64,000 bases of DNA from Bacteroidaceae bacterium (GTDB lineage Bacteria > Bacteroidota > Bacteroidia > Bacteroidales > Bacteroidaceae). The notes under the pieces were generated by a model, which saw only the letters and a list, made by a program, of their open reading frames with translations, made no database searches and was not told the DNA's origin. The stretch lies in the NCBI GenBank assembly GCA_017645305.1, contig JAGCPD010000001.1, positions 38,846-102,845 on the forward strand, in the 5' to 3' direction. The number at the start of each line of letters is the position of its first letter. Within the stretch, counting starts at the first letter, position 1. Positions 32,688 through 40,246 of this stretch are shown here, piece after piece. The translations under genes were made by a program, and so were the position numbers.

Positions 32688-32717
32688 CAAAGTTAAGAAT
32701 TTTATTTGTACACGTAA
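32688..32717 (-). promoter_or_regulatory. Promoter of the Wzc/Wzi operon
   Basis: The minus strand carries TAACTTTG (32688-32695) with a TTTA -33-like element about 19 bp upstream, 42 bp ahead of the Wzc start codon. Confidence 0.65.
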
Positions 32718-32764
32718 AGTGTTTTGTGACATTTTTTGAAATTTATGATAATTTTTATGCAGAC

Positions 32765-32797
32765 ATTGGATGAATTGTCTAAATTGTTGTAATTTTG
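32765..32797 (+). promoter_or_regulatory. Promoter of the sugar-transferase-like gene
   Basis: TAATTTTG (32790-32797) with a TTGG-like -33 element about 21 bp upstream; divergent from the Wzc promoter. Confidence 0.6.
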
Positions 32798-32822
32798 CAA
32801 AAATGCGAAGGAAAATTCATGC

Positions 32823-33653
32823 ATGAGAAAACTATATAAGGGAAATAAGGGTAAGCAAAACCCTAACAGAAACTTTTTGTTGATAGGAACCGACGACGAG
32901 GTGGCTAAACTCCGGGCGGAATTGGATGGGCAGGGGATATCCCCACAAATACAAAGTGTTTTGCCCGATGCATTTTCTGACTCTCTTCATGAGTTGGAAA
33001 ATGTAGTTGCTGTATATTGTGCATCAGGTGCCGTAAAGTCAATAGACTTGTCTGTTCTTTCTCGCTTTTGTCAGGAAAATAAGGCGGAATTGTATTTTTG
33101 CATCCCAGAACTTGCTGTTTTCCAAAAAAACATGCATGTGGAAAATGTGGGTTTTTTGTCCTTTCTTTCGCCTCTTGATGAGCCACTTAGTCATTGGTGG
33201 AACCGAATGACCAAACGTCTTTTCGATTTGCTTCTGAGCGGATTTTTTTTAACATTCCTTTTTCCGTTTATTTATATTTTTGCGGCAGTGATAATAAAGC
33301 ATAGGAGTGCAGGTCCCGTTTTCTCTGTCGTTAGGAAAGCAGGATTGGGAGGAAAATCCTTTGGTCAGCTTTCTTTCAGGACAGATGGACTTCCTGTTGA
33401 GTCAATACTGAAAAAAACAGTCTTACAATTTTCGCCTCAATTGTTGAATGTGTTCTTCGGGAGTATGTCTGTTGTGGGTATCGTGGCAAAAACGACCGAT
33501 GAAGAGCAAACGTTTTCAGAATATATGAAGCCGGGACTGGTGAAATGTCAGTTTTGCAAGAATGCTGATGTTTGGTACACACAGAATTGGTCTTTGTGGC
33601 TCGATATTAAGATAATTGTAAAAATGTTGTTGAACAAAAACAAAATAGTGTAA
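32823..33653 (+). CDS. Degenerate sugar transferase (WcaJ/PglC-type), catalytic dyad missing
   Basis: 276 residues. Residues 17-120 resemble the CoA-binding-like domain of WcaJ/PglB-type sugar transferases without their four N-terminal membrane helices. Residues 128-276 keep the Bac_transf outline: KRLFDLLLSGFFLTFLFPFIYIF membrane hairpin, IKHRSAGPVF, LLNVFFGSMSVVG, KPGLVKCQ and WSLWLDIKIIVKMLL. The catalytic Asp-Glu of DELPQ is replaced (QFSPQ, residues 202-206), GPRP reads GIVA, and KFRSM reads SFRTD. It is probably inactive as a phosphosugar transferase; the WecA-like fusion protein can serve as the initiator. A regulatory or scaffold role is possible. The unknown gene at 33683 follows after 29 bp. 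Confidence 0.8.
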   Translation: MRKLYKGNKGKQNPNRNFLLIGTDDEVAKLRAELDGQGISPQIQSVLPDAFSDSLHELENVVAVYCASGAVKSIDLSVLSRFCQENKAELYFCIPELAVFQKNMHVENVGFLSFLSPLDEPLSHWWNRMTKRLFDLLLSGFFLTFLFPFIYIFAAVIIKHRSAGPVFSVVRKAGLGGKSFGQLSFRTDGLPVESILKKTVLQFSPQLLNVFFGSMSVVGIVAKTTDEEQTFSEYMKPGLVKCQFCKNADVWYTQNWSLWLDIKIIVKMLLNKNKIV

Positions 33654-33682
33654 AAAATTTAACTAAAAAGGAATCAACGGTT

Positions 33683-34306
33683 ATGTCAATATTTTCAAAA
33701 TTATTTGCTCGAAAATCCGACTCCGAAACTCGTATAGGTGGCATGGAAGATTTTATGTTGCTTATACGTGTTTATTACCAGTCGGTTATTGCAGCCCATT
33801 TGGGAATAAACAATTTGGCCTCGTTGCCTGATTTGAGGATTTTCAAGCAAACTTATCACGTTCAGACAGTAAATAACAAATTAGGTGTTGGTGAAAAGAA
33901 GCAATGTAGAAAACTGATGCAAGATATATATCATATCAGTGACGGTTTTTTTTCGGAAATAGATGGTAGCGTAAAGAAACGTTGCAAGAAAATGCAGGAT
34001 ATTCAGAGTTATCTGGTAACTTTCCAAGGTTTTAGCCAAGACCTTATGATGCTGATGGGTAATTTGATGCAATGGAAATTTAGATTGCCGGGATTTTTCA
34101 AGAATGCCCTGCGGCAAATGGTAGAAAAGCAAGTTCATGAGATAATGACTAAGACGGATTGGAAAGACGAGGGAGTACGACGCACTTGTGTGTCTGTCAG
34201 AAAGTATCAATCTGTTCTTGGATATACAGAATCATGGATGTCAGAATATGTTTATACCCTTGTAATGCTCGCAAAAAAGGAGCCAAAGAAAAATAGTGAG
34301 GAATAA
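33683..34306 (+). CDS. Conserved-looking helical protein of unknown function
   Basis: 207 residues, cytoplasmic, no signal or membrane segment. The composition is alpha-helical with many Met, Lys and Gln residues (KKQCRKLMQDIYHISDG, VKKRCKKMQDIQSYLVTFQG, MMLMGNLMQWKFRLPGFF). I recognise no domain. It is probably cotranscribed with the degenerate sugar transferase and precedes the ZapA/RNase Y group, which has its own promoter. The frame is clean and codon use matches its neighbours, so the gene is likely real. Confidence 0.6.
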   Translation: MSIFSKLFARKSDSETRIGGMEDFMLLIRVYYQSVIAAHLGINNLASLPDLRIFKQTYHVQTVNNKLGVGEKKQCRKLMQDIYHISDGFFSEIDGSVKKRCKKMQDIQSYLVTFQGFSQDLMMLMGNLMQWKFRLPGFFKNALRQMVEKQVHEIMTKTDWKDEGVRRTCVSVRKYQSVLGYTESWMSEYVYTLVMLAKKEPKKNSEE

Positions 34307-34307
34307 T

Positions 34308-34339
34308 TTTGCACAAAGATAAAAAAAAAGTTATCTTTG
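34308..34339 (+). promoter_or_regulatory. Promoter of the coiled-coil/zapA/rny group, palindromic
   Basis: TTTG (34308-34311), 20 bp, TATCTTTG (34332-34339): a full consensus. It lies inside an inverted repeat ACAAAGATAA / TTATCTTTGT, so a second -7 box exists on the minus strand. Confidence 0.8.
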
Positions 34340-34367
34340 TCCTCGAAATATTGGAGTTCGATATAAA

Positions 34368-34664
34368 ATGGATGCAAAACTGACAGAACTTATCATCCGA
34401 TTAGAGACCCGTACTCGTCAACTTTTAATGCAGCATGGCAAATTGCAGGACGAGAATAAGGAATTGTTGTCTCGCCTGAAAGAGCGTGATGCAGAAATTC
34501 TGTTGTTGAAGCATAAAAATGAAGAACTCCAGCAACAATATACCCATCTTAAGATGGCGAAGTACATAGATATGGCAGATGATGATGTGAAGGATCTCAG
34601 AGGCCGTATCAGAAAGATGGTGCGTGATGTTGACCGGTGTATCTCCATGCTTAAAGTAGAATAG
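34368..34664 (+). CDS. Short coiled-coil protein upstream of zapA
   Basis: 98 residues. Heptad-like pattern from about 5 to 65 (LIIRLETRTRQLLMQHGKLQ, ENKELLSRLKERDAEILLL, KNEELQQQY), followed by a charged tail (DDDVKDLRGRIRKMVRDVDR). Such a protein commonly precedes zapA in Bacteroidetes and looks like a ZapB-type partner in division-ring assembly; that role is inference from position and coiled coil. The gap to zapA is 4 bp. Confidence 0.75.
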   Translation: MDAKLTELIIRLETRTRQLLMQHGKLQDENKELLSRLKERDAEILLLKHKNEELQQQYTHLKMAKYIDMADDDVKDLRGRIRKMVRDVDRCISMLKVE

Positions 34665-34668
34665 TATT

Positions 34669-34980
34669 ATGGCAGAGCAAAGCGATACCTTATCAATAAC
34701 TCTCCGTTTTGGCAGTTGGACACTGCCCATGACAGTTCGTCGTGAAGAGGAATATGTCTATCGGCAGGCAGAAAAACTGATAAAGGAGAGATTCAGCTTT
34801 TATACAAACAGCTACCCAGGACAGAAGACGGAAATGTATCTTGTCATGACAATCTTGGATGTGGCCGTTAAATATAAACAGCAGGAAACGTCTATGGATA
34901 TAGAGCCTATAGCCAGTAGGTTAGAGCCGTTGCTTGCAGAGTTGGAGTCCGCACTCGAGAAAAAAGCAGAGAGTTTATGA
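34669..34980 (+). CDS. zapA: Cell division protein ZapA
   Basis: 103 residues. The N-terminal ITLRFGSWTLPMTVRREEEYVYRQAEKLI and MYLVMTILDVAVKY segments match the ZapA beta-hairpin and helix, followed by a C-terminal coiled coil (SRLEPLLAELESALEKKAES). ZapA cross-links FtsZ filaments at mid-cell. It precedes rny by 31 bp, the usual order in this phylum. Confidence 0.85.
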   Translation: MAEQSDTLSITLRFGSWTLPMTVRREEEYVYRQAEKLIKERFSFYTNSYPGQKTEMYLVMTILDVAVKYKQQETSMDIEPIASRLEPLLAELESALEKKAESL

Positions 34981-35011
34981 CCCCAATTAATAATTTTAAC
35001 ATTTAATATTC

Positions 35012-36562
35012 ATGATACCTTATATTATTTATGGATTGATCATAGGAATCGCATCCTTTGTGGTCTTTTTTTGCGTATGGTATTTTGTCGTTTTGCCAGG
35101 AAAACGTAAAAGGATGGCAGAAGAAGCTGCTCAGGAAGCAGAGATAATTAAACAAAAGAAACTACTTGAGGTTAAGGAGAAGTTCATCAGCAAGAAAGCA
35201 GAGCTGGAAAAAGAAGTACGTCAGCGTAACCAACAGATACAGCAGGCTGAGAATAGAGCTAAGCAGAGAGAGCTTAGCCTTAACCAAAGACAGGACGAGC
35301 TGACACGTCGCAAACAGGAATCTGATACCATGCGCCTTCGCCTTGAGACGCAGCAGGCAGTTCTACAGAAAAAAGAAGAAGAGGTAGAGCAGCGTATGGG
35401 TCGTTTGTTGGAACAGGAAAGGACAAAGTTGGAGGAAATCTCTGGTCTTAGTGTAGAGGAGGCACGTGAACGTTTGATAGAATCTCTTAAGGATGAAGCT
35501 AAGACCAGTGCAGCTGCTTACATCAATGAGATAATGGATGATGCTAAAATGACAGCCAATAAAGAGGCCAAACGAATCATTATCCAAACTATACAGCGTG
35601 TAGCAACAGAAACGGCTGTAGAGAATAGCGTAACAGTCTTTCATATAGAAAATGATGAGGTAAAGGGACGCATTATTGGCCGTGAAGGGCGTAATATCCG
35701 TGCTTTGGAGGCTGCTACTGGTGTGGAGATTGTTGTTGATGATACACCAGAGGCGATAGTGATTAGTGCTTTCGACCCCGTGAGACGTGAAATTTGTCGT
35801 TTGGCCTTGCATCAGTTGGTCGCAGACGGGCGTATTCATCCGGCGCGCATAGAAGAGGTCGTGGCGAAAGTGAAGAAGCAGATTGATGAGGAAATCATAG
35901 AAACAGGTAAGCGTACAACAATAGACCTTGGTGTACATGGTTTGCATCCGGAACTGATTCGTATCATTGGTAAAATGAAGTATCGTAGCAGTTATGGGCA
36001 AAATCTGTTGCAGCATGCTCGCGAGACAGCTAATCTTTGTGCCGTTATGGCAAGCGAATTGGGCTTAAACCCCAAAAAGGCAAAACGCGCAGGTCTGTTG
36101 CATGATATAGGTAAGGTGCCTGATGAGGAGCCAGAGATGCCACATGCATTATATGGTGCCAAGTTAGCAGAAAAATACAAAGAAAAGCCTGATATCTGCA
36201 ATGCTATTGGAGCACATCATGATGAGATGGAGATGACTACGCTTTTGGCTCCTATTGTACAGGTTTGTGATGCTATCAGTGGCGCACGTCCAGGTGCCCG
36301 TAGGGAAATAGTGGAAGCATATATAAAACGCCTCAAGGATTTGGAAAATATCGCTATGAGTTATCCTGGTGTGGTTAAAACGTATGCTATCCAGGCTGGT
36401 CGTGAACTTAGGGTTATTGTGGGTGCCGATAAGATTGATGACAAGCAGACAGAACAATTAAGTACTGATATTGCGACAAAGATACAGAACGAAATGACTT
36501 ACCCCGGACAGGTTAAAATAACGGTTATTAGGGAGACTCGTTCCGTTTCGTATGCCAAATAG
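35012..36562 (+). CDS. rny: Ribonuclease Y
   Basis: 516 residues, normal length for RNase Y. A single N-terminal membrane helix (about 3-27) is followed by a long coiled coil to about 170, a KH domain with [19 protein letters not shown] near 220-240, and an HD domain with [18 protein letters not shown] near 365-380 (metal-binding His-Asp) and AHHDEME downstream. It is a membrane-bound endoribonuclease that starts mRNA decay. A 15-bp-stem terminator follows. Confidence 0.97.
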   Translation: MIPYIIYGLIIGIASFVVFFCVWYFVVLPGKRKRMAEEAAQEAEIIKQKKLLEVKEKFISKKAELEKEVRQRNQQIQQAENRAKQRELSLNQRQDELTRRKQESDTMRLRLETQQAVLQKKEEEVEQRMGRLLEQERTKLEEISGLSVEEARERLIESLKDEAKTSAAAYINEIMDDAKMTANKEAKRIIIQTIQRVATETAVENSVTVFHIENDEVKGRIIGREGRNIRALEAATGVEIVVDDTPEAIVISAFDPVRREICRLALHQLVADGRIHPARIEEVVAKVKKQIDEEIIETGKRTTIDLGVHGLHPELIRIIGKMKYRSSYGQNLLQHARETANLCAVMASELGLNPKKAKRAGLLHDIGKVPDEEPEMPHALYGAKLAEKYKEKPDICNAIGAHHDEMEMTTLLAPIVQVCDAISGARPGARREIVEAYIKRLKDLENIAMSYPGVVKTYAIQAGRELRVIVGADKIDDKQTEQLSTDIATKIQNEMTYPGQVKITVIRETRSVSYAK

Positions 36563-36583
36563 CTATATATATTAATAAGGTTT

Positions 36584-36619
36584 AGGAAAAGCCTTGGGCA
36601 ACAACCCAAGGCTTTTCCT
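36584..36619. terminator. Bidirectional terminator between rny and the HAD gene
   Basis: A perfect 15-bp inverted repeat AGGAAAAGCCTTGGG (36584-36598) / CCCAAGGCTTTTCCT (36605-36619) with a 6-nt loop, between convergent genes. Confidence 0.9.
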
Positions 36620-36632
36620 ATACTATACACAC

Positions 36633-37052
36633 TTAGAACTGCCACCATTTCTTTTTCGGCTTTTCGGGCTCTGCAGCGAATTGTTCTGCCATTATTTGTT
36701 CGTATGTCTTGTGCTTGGATATCATCTCATAGATGGTTCCCCAGTCTGGTAGGCCGCCAACGTTTCTGTCGTCAATCCATACATCGGCTTTCAACTTTCT
36801 GCTAAAATGAATGTTTTTTTCTATGTCTTCTTCAGGGAAATCTTTGTTTATGGCATAGAATTCAACACCTCTGGCTTTGCACCATTCCACTGCGTCCTCA
36901 AGAAGCTTACCTTCCCTAACGCTCCAAAGTATAATTTTGTGATGTTCTTTGATGAGCATTTTCAATGTGTCTGTTGCAAATGGAATTTCTTTGCCAATCT
37001 CTGGGTATTTGTGCTCTACAATTGTACCGTCAAAATCTACTGCTATAGTCAT
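36633..37052 (-). CDS. HAD-superfamily hydrolase (BT0820-like)
   Basis: 139 residues. DFDGTIVEHKYPEIG holds the HAD nucleophile motif DxD (Asp7, Asp9). ILWSVREGKLLEDAVEWC is motif II, and DVWIDDRNVGGLPDWG is the acidic motif IV. The small size without a cap suits the Bacteroides BT0820-type group of small phosphatases; the substrate is unknown. It is convergent with rny across the bidirectional terminator. Confidence 0.82.
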   Translation of the reverse strand: MTIAVDFDGTIVEHKYPEIGKEIPFATDTLKMLIKEHHKIILWSVREGKLLEDAVEWCKARGVEFYAINKDFPEEDIEKNIHFSRKLKADVWIDDRNVGGLPDWGTIYEMISKHKTYEQIMAEQFAAEPEKPKKKWWQF

Positions 37053-37165
37053 AAAATCTAGTTGTTTTGCTGCAAAGATAGCATTTTTTTGTCAATAAGA
37101 CGCAAATATTTTGCTATTTTACCAAAAAGTAGGGTAATATGGTCCTTTATATGGAATAAAAGCAG

Positions 37166-37173
37166 TATCTTTG
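37166..37173 (+). promoter_or_regulatory. -7 element of the wza-like gene
   Basis: TATCTTTG, 23 bp upstream of the ATG. No clear TTTG partner was found at the usual distance. Confidence 0.55.
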
Positions 37174-37195
37174 CCGTGAAAATTTGATAAATAAA

Positions 37196-38023
37196 ATGAA
37201 AAAGTTTTATTCCGTTCTATCTGTTTTAGCACTAACTGCTATGATGTGCAGTTGTGTATCTACCAAGAAAATTGTTTATTTCCAAGGCGCTGATTCCTTG
37301 TATTTGCAGGCTCAGCGGGTTATGCAACAGTATGAGATGAAGTTGAAGCCAGCCGACCAAATTATGGTTAAAGTTACTTGCAGTGAGCCTGATTTGCTCT
37401 CGGTTTTTGCTCAGGATGTGGTTATGGGCACTTCTGGCGGAGGTCGTTCTGGATATAATCTTTCTTCTAATAGTGCTAGTAGTATGTCCAATGCTTATGG
37501 CTATACGATTGCCAATGATGGTTGTGTGGTTCTTCCCTCTATTGGAAGAGTTAAGCTAGATGGTCTTACAACTGTTGATGCCGCTAAGGTTATAGAGGAT
37601 AAAATAAAAGAGGTTAGTAAAATCAAGGACCCAGGAGTTACTGTTAATTTGCTTAATGCGCGTGTGGCTGTGTTGGGTGCTGTAAAAAGTCCTAGGGTAG
37701 TGAGTTTGACCAGTGAACGTAATACCGTGCTTGACGTTTTGTCTCAATGCGGTGATATTGCAGATACTGGTTTGCGTCAGAAAATTAAGCTTTTCCGTGA
37801 AGTTGACGGTCAGAGAATGATGTATGAGATGGATTTGACAAAGTCTGATGTGTTTGAGAGTCCTGCATATTATGTTCAGCAGAATGATTTGATTTATGTA
37901 GAGCCTAATAAGAGCCAGAGTATAAAGAGCAGTGCCTTCTATACGTTCTGGTCAGCAGGTGCTTCTATTATCAGTACATTGGCAACTATAACATCAATGA
38001 TCTTCTTGATAAAGAACAATTAA
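37196..38023 (+). CDS. Wza-like polysaccharide export lipoprotein (orphan)
   Basis: 275 residues from ATG 37196. The frame could begin at a TTG at 37184, but the ATG gives a standard lipoprotein signal with lipobox MCSC. KPADQIMVKVTCSEPDLLSVF opens the Poly_export domain, followed by IANDGCVVLPSIGRVKLDGLT and an SLBB-like unit (VAVLGAVKSPRVVSLTSERN). A hydrophobic C-terminal helix (FYTFWSAGASIISTLATITSM) fits outer-membrane anchoring. It is of normal Wza size, unlike the 855-residue protein at 13217. No Wzc is beside it, so it probably serves the Wzc at 30163 or another locus. Confidence 0.9.
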   Translation: MKKFYSVLSVLALTAMMCSCVSTKKIVYFQGADSLYLQAQRVMQQYEMKLKPADQIMVKVTCSEPDLLSVFAQDVVMGTSGGGRSGYNLSSNSASSMSNAYGYTIANDGCVVLPSIGRVKLDGLTTVDAAKVIEDKIKEVSKIKDPGVTVNLLNARVAVLGAVKSPRVVSLTSERNTVLDVLSQCGDIADTGLRQKIKLFREVDGQRMMYEMDLTKSDVFESPAYYVQQNDLIYVEPNKSQSIKSSAFYTFWSAGASIISTLATITSMIFLIKNN

Positions 38024-38050
38024 GAGTAAAATTACGCTATAACAGGCAAG

Positions 38051-38087
38051 ATGGTCTCGGCTAATATATGCAGAGGCCATTTTTTTA
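38051..38087 (+). terminator. Terminator after the wza-like gene
   Basis: Stem ATGGTCTC (38051-38058) / GAGGCCAT (38073-38080) with one G-U pair, followed by a T run to 38086. Confidence 0.75.
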
Positions 38088-38225
38088 TTCTTCCTCTGTA
38101 AAGGCAATGAGAATTCTGCGGAAGACATCGGGTAGGTTCTTCTTATAATAAATGGTTTCAAACCACATTACACCGTAAACAACGATGTCAAAAATAAGCC
38201 AACCCAGAAGTATTTTTACTATCAT
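38085..38225 (-). CDS. Small single-pass membrane protein (46 aa), hypothetical
   Basis: 46 codons from ATG 38225 to TAA at 38085-38087. The start MIVKILLGWLIFDIVVYGVM is a membrane helix; the rest is charged, ending IAFTEEE. It begins 12 bp after the stop of the YihY/BrkB gene on the same strand, so it could be the last gene of that transcript. The frame runs into the terminator of the convergent gene, as compact gene ends often do. Family unknown; existence is plausible but unproven. Confidence 0.45.
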   Translation of the reverse strand: MIVKILLGWLIFDIVVYGVMWFETIYYKKNLPDVFRRILIAFTEEE

Positions 38226-38237
38226 GATGAGTAATTT

Positions 38238-39512
38238 TTAAACGTCAATTAGCAGGGTATCCTTGTCATGATACCTGAGGGTTCTTAACCTTTCCCATTC
38301 GGGAGCATTCATCCGCCATGTGTGCGATGCAGCTTCGGAGCCAAAGCTGTCAATGCGTTTTACAACCATCTTCAGTGTCATTCTGTGAATATCTATGGCT
38401 GGAAGATATTGAGAGACGGAGTCAGCCTCATTATGTGTTTCAACCAGGAGTTGCATATTGGTGAGTTCTTCCAGTAGGATTCTGACTACCGTTTCTGGTA
38501 GTTGTGTATCTTTTGCTAAAGTCCGTGCAGAATATGCGGTGTCTCCATTGGCAAATCTTTTGCAAATCTTACTCATGAGAAGCAGGCAAATGGTATCCCG
38601 GTATCTTCGACTTAAATCAAAGCTTTGTCGTTCAAAGGCATAGTTCTCTATGCTTTGGTTGGCGTAACACAGTTCTCCGCCTATAAGACAAATGCTCCAT
38701 GAAATCTGTAGTAACAGCATGAACAGAGGTAGTGCGGCAAACGAACCGTATATGGCATTATAACTGCTCAGTTTAATCTGGTAATGAACATACAAGTATT
38801 GCACAATGGAGAAAGTTAAGCCTGCAAGGATGCCTGGAACTATGACGTTTTTGAACTTGACGTGCGTATTAGGCATTAGTTTGTAGAGAAGTATGAAAGC
38901 AATGCAAATAAGTAGGATGGGGGAACGTTGCAGTATAGACCCTAGGGTGTTGCTCACATACTGATAATCGGGAAGCAAGCTCCTGAACGTCATCAGTGCC
39001 ATATTCAGACCGCTTATGATGATTATGACGAAAGGGAGCAGTATGAATACACTGATGTAGTCGGTAACTTTCTTGTATATGTTACGTGAGGATTTAACAA
39101 ACCAGATGGTGTTAAATGCCGTTTCTATGTTTGTGGTAAGGGACAATAGCGTGTACAGCAGGAAAACTAAGCCGACACCCAGAAAAACACCGCCCTTGGT
39201 GTGCTGAAGATATGAATCTACAAAGCCCAGGATTGTGTCGAGAATCTCGGGATTTATTTCTAGGGACTCACGAATTCGCTCTTCCAGGAAAATGTCGAAT
39301 CCAAAACCTTTGGCAATGGCAAAGATGATAGCCAAAACGGGAATGGCAGCAAGCAAACAGTTGTAGGTAAGAGCCGAGGCATAACTCATAAGGTTGGTCT
39401 TGTTGATGCATTCTGTTATAATAATGCCTCGCTTAATCATCCTCAGCCGCCATCTTTTAAAAGGGGACAACTTTTGCTCGTTGATGTTCCAGATGTAGTC
39501 CAGGTTTCTCAT
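38238..39512 (-). CDS. YihY/BrkB-family membrane protein
   Basis: 424 residues from ATG 39512. An upstream in-frame ATG (39611) is rejected because it lies inside RNase P RNA. About six membrane helices (for example YNCLLAAIPVLAIIFAIA, GVFLGVGLVFLLYTLL, YISVFILLPFVIIIISGL), with the family motifs SYASALTYNCLLAAIP and AIYGSFAALPLFMLLLQISW. After residue 300 comes a soluble domain with a winged-helix look (YSARTLAKDTQLPETVVRIL). The family, formerly called ribonuclease BN, has uncertain transport function. Confidence 0.88.
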   Translation of the reverse strand: MRNLDYIWNINEQKLSPFKRWRLRMIKRGIIITECINKTNLMSYASALTYNCLLAAIPVLAIIFAIAKGFGFDIFLEERIRESLEINPEILDTILGFVDSYLQHTKGGVFLGVGLVFLLYTLLSLTTNIETAFNTIWFVKSSRNIYKKVTDYISVFILLPFVIIIISGLNMALMTFRSLLPDYQYVSNTLGSILQRSPILLICIAFILLYKLMPNTHVKFKNVIVPGILAGLTFSIVQYLYVHYQIKLSSYNAIYGSFAALPLFMLLLQISWSICLIGGELCYANQSIENYAFERQSFDLSRRYRDTICLLLMSKICKRFANGDTAYSARTLAKDTQLPETVVRILLEELTNMQLLVETHNEADSVSQYLPAIDIHRMTLKMVVKRIDSFGSEAASHTWRMNAPEWERLRTLRYHDKDTLLIDV

Positions 39513-39539
39513 CTTCGTTTTTGTTTTTTTATAGAAAAA

Positions 39540-39915
39540 GACAGTAAACTTGTAAGCCGGGTTCTGTAATCTTTCACCTTCCAGTAAAAGACGCTTGTCA
39601 TTTATCTGCAACCTGTGTCGCCACAGGCCTCTATCGTTCTACCCTCCAGCTCAGGCGGGCCACCTTTCTTTTTGTTCGCTGGTTTACATGAACTTTCAAC
39701 TCCCGGAATGCACAGCATTGATGTCACCATCAACCTGGTAGGCTCTTACCCTGCCTTCTCACCCTTGCCCTGTCATGAGGGCGGTTATTTTCTTCTGCAT
39801 TTACAGACCCTTGCGAATCTCTTTCCGTTAGGAAGCGGGATGCCCTGTGTTGCCCGGACTTTCCTCTCGCTCCCTTGTTGCCAAAAAAGCTAGCGACAAG
39901 CCGGTTTACTGTCTT
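39540..39915 (-). ncRNA. rnpB: RNase P RNA, bacterial class A
   Basis: About 376 nt. Stem P1 is GACAGTAAAC at the 5' end and GTTTACTGTC at the 3' end. The universally conserved GAGGAAAGTCCGGGC is present near the 5' side (complement near 39855-39870), and the 3' ACAGAACCCGGCTTA motif lies at 39550-39570. It matures tRNA 5' ends with RnpA. A consensus promoter lies just upstream at 39926-39957. Confidence 0.97.
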
Positions 39916-39925
39916 ATTCTGTCTG

Positions 39926-39957
39926 CAAAATTACGATTATGTGAGCGATTTTCCAAA
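39926..39957 (-). promoter_or_regulatory. Promoter of rnpB
   Basis: On the minus strand, TTTG, 20 bp, TAATTTTG: full consensus about 11 bp before the RNA start. The spacer is nearly identical to that at 60756-60787. Confidence 0.85.
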
Positions 39958-40246
39958 TTTTTTTAAGAAAATCCGAACCTGAGTAATTTCGTTGTCTTGA
40001 CTCAGAGACATAAAGTAAACTGGGATTATGCCTTATTTCAAAGAAAAAAATAACTTATGAAATATTAGTAAACGAATGTAAATAACTACCTGTTCGGAAT
40101 TTAACAACCGTTAATGACACCCGTACCATTGTTAAATATTGGCAAAAAAGCGTTTTTGGTGGTATTATATTCATGAAATTTCATATATCTTTGTGGTGTT
40201 TTAGAGATAAAAAACGGAAAAATTAACAAATAAAACAAATATAATT
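39958..40246. other. Non-coding region between rnpB and degP
   Basis: About 290 bases, AT-rich, with no gene. It holds a TATCTTTG -7 element at 40186-40193 and an AAATTTCAT-like palindrome (ATGAAATTTCAT, about 40173-40184) directly upstream of it, a possible operator for degP. Confidence 0.5.
40186..40193 (+). promoter_or_regulatory. -7 element of degP
   Basis: TATCTTTG, 53 bp upstream of the ATG, next to the perfect palindrome ATGAAATTTCAT. Confidence 0.55.

Noticed and set aside
39615..39893. Plus-strand frame of 92 codons
   Set aside because: Lies wholly inside RNase P RNA.
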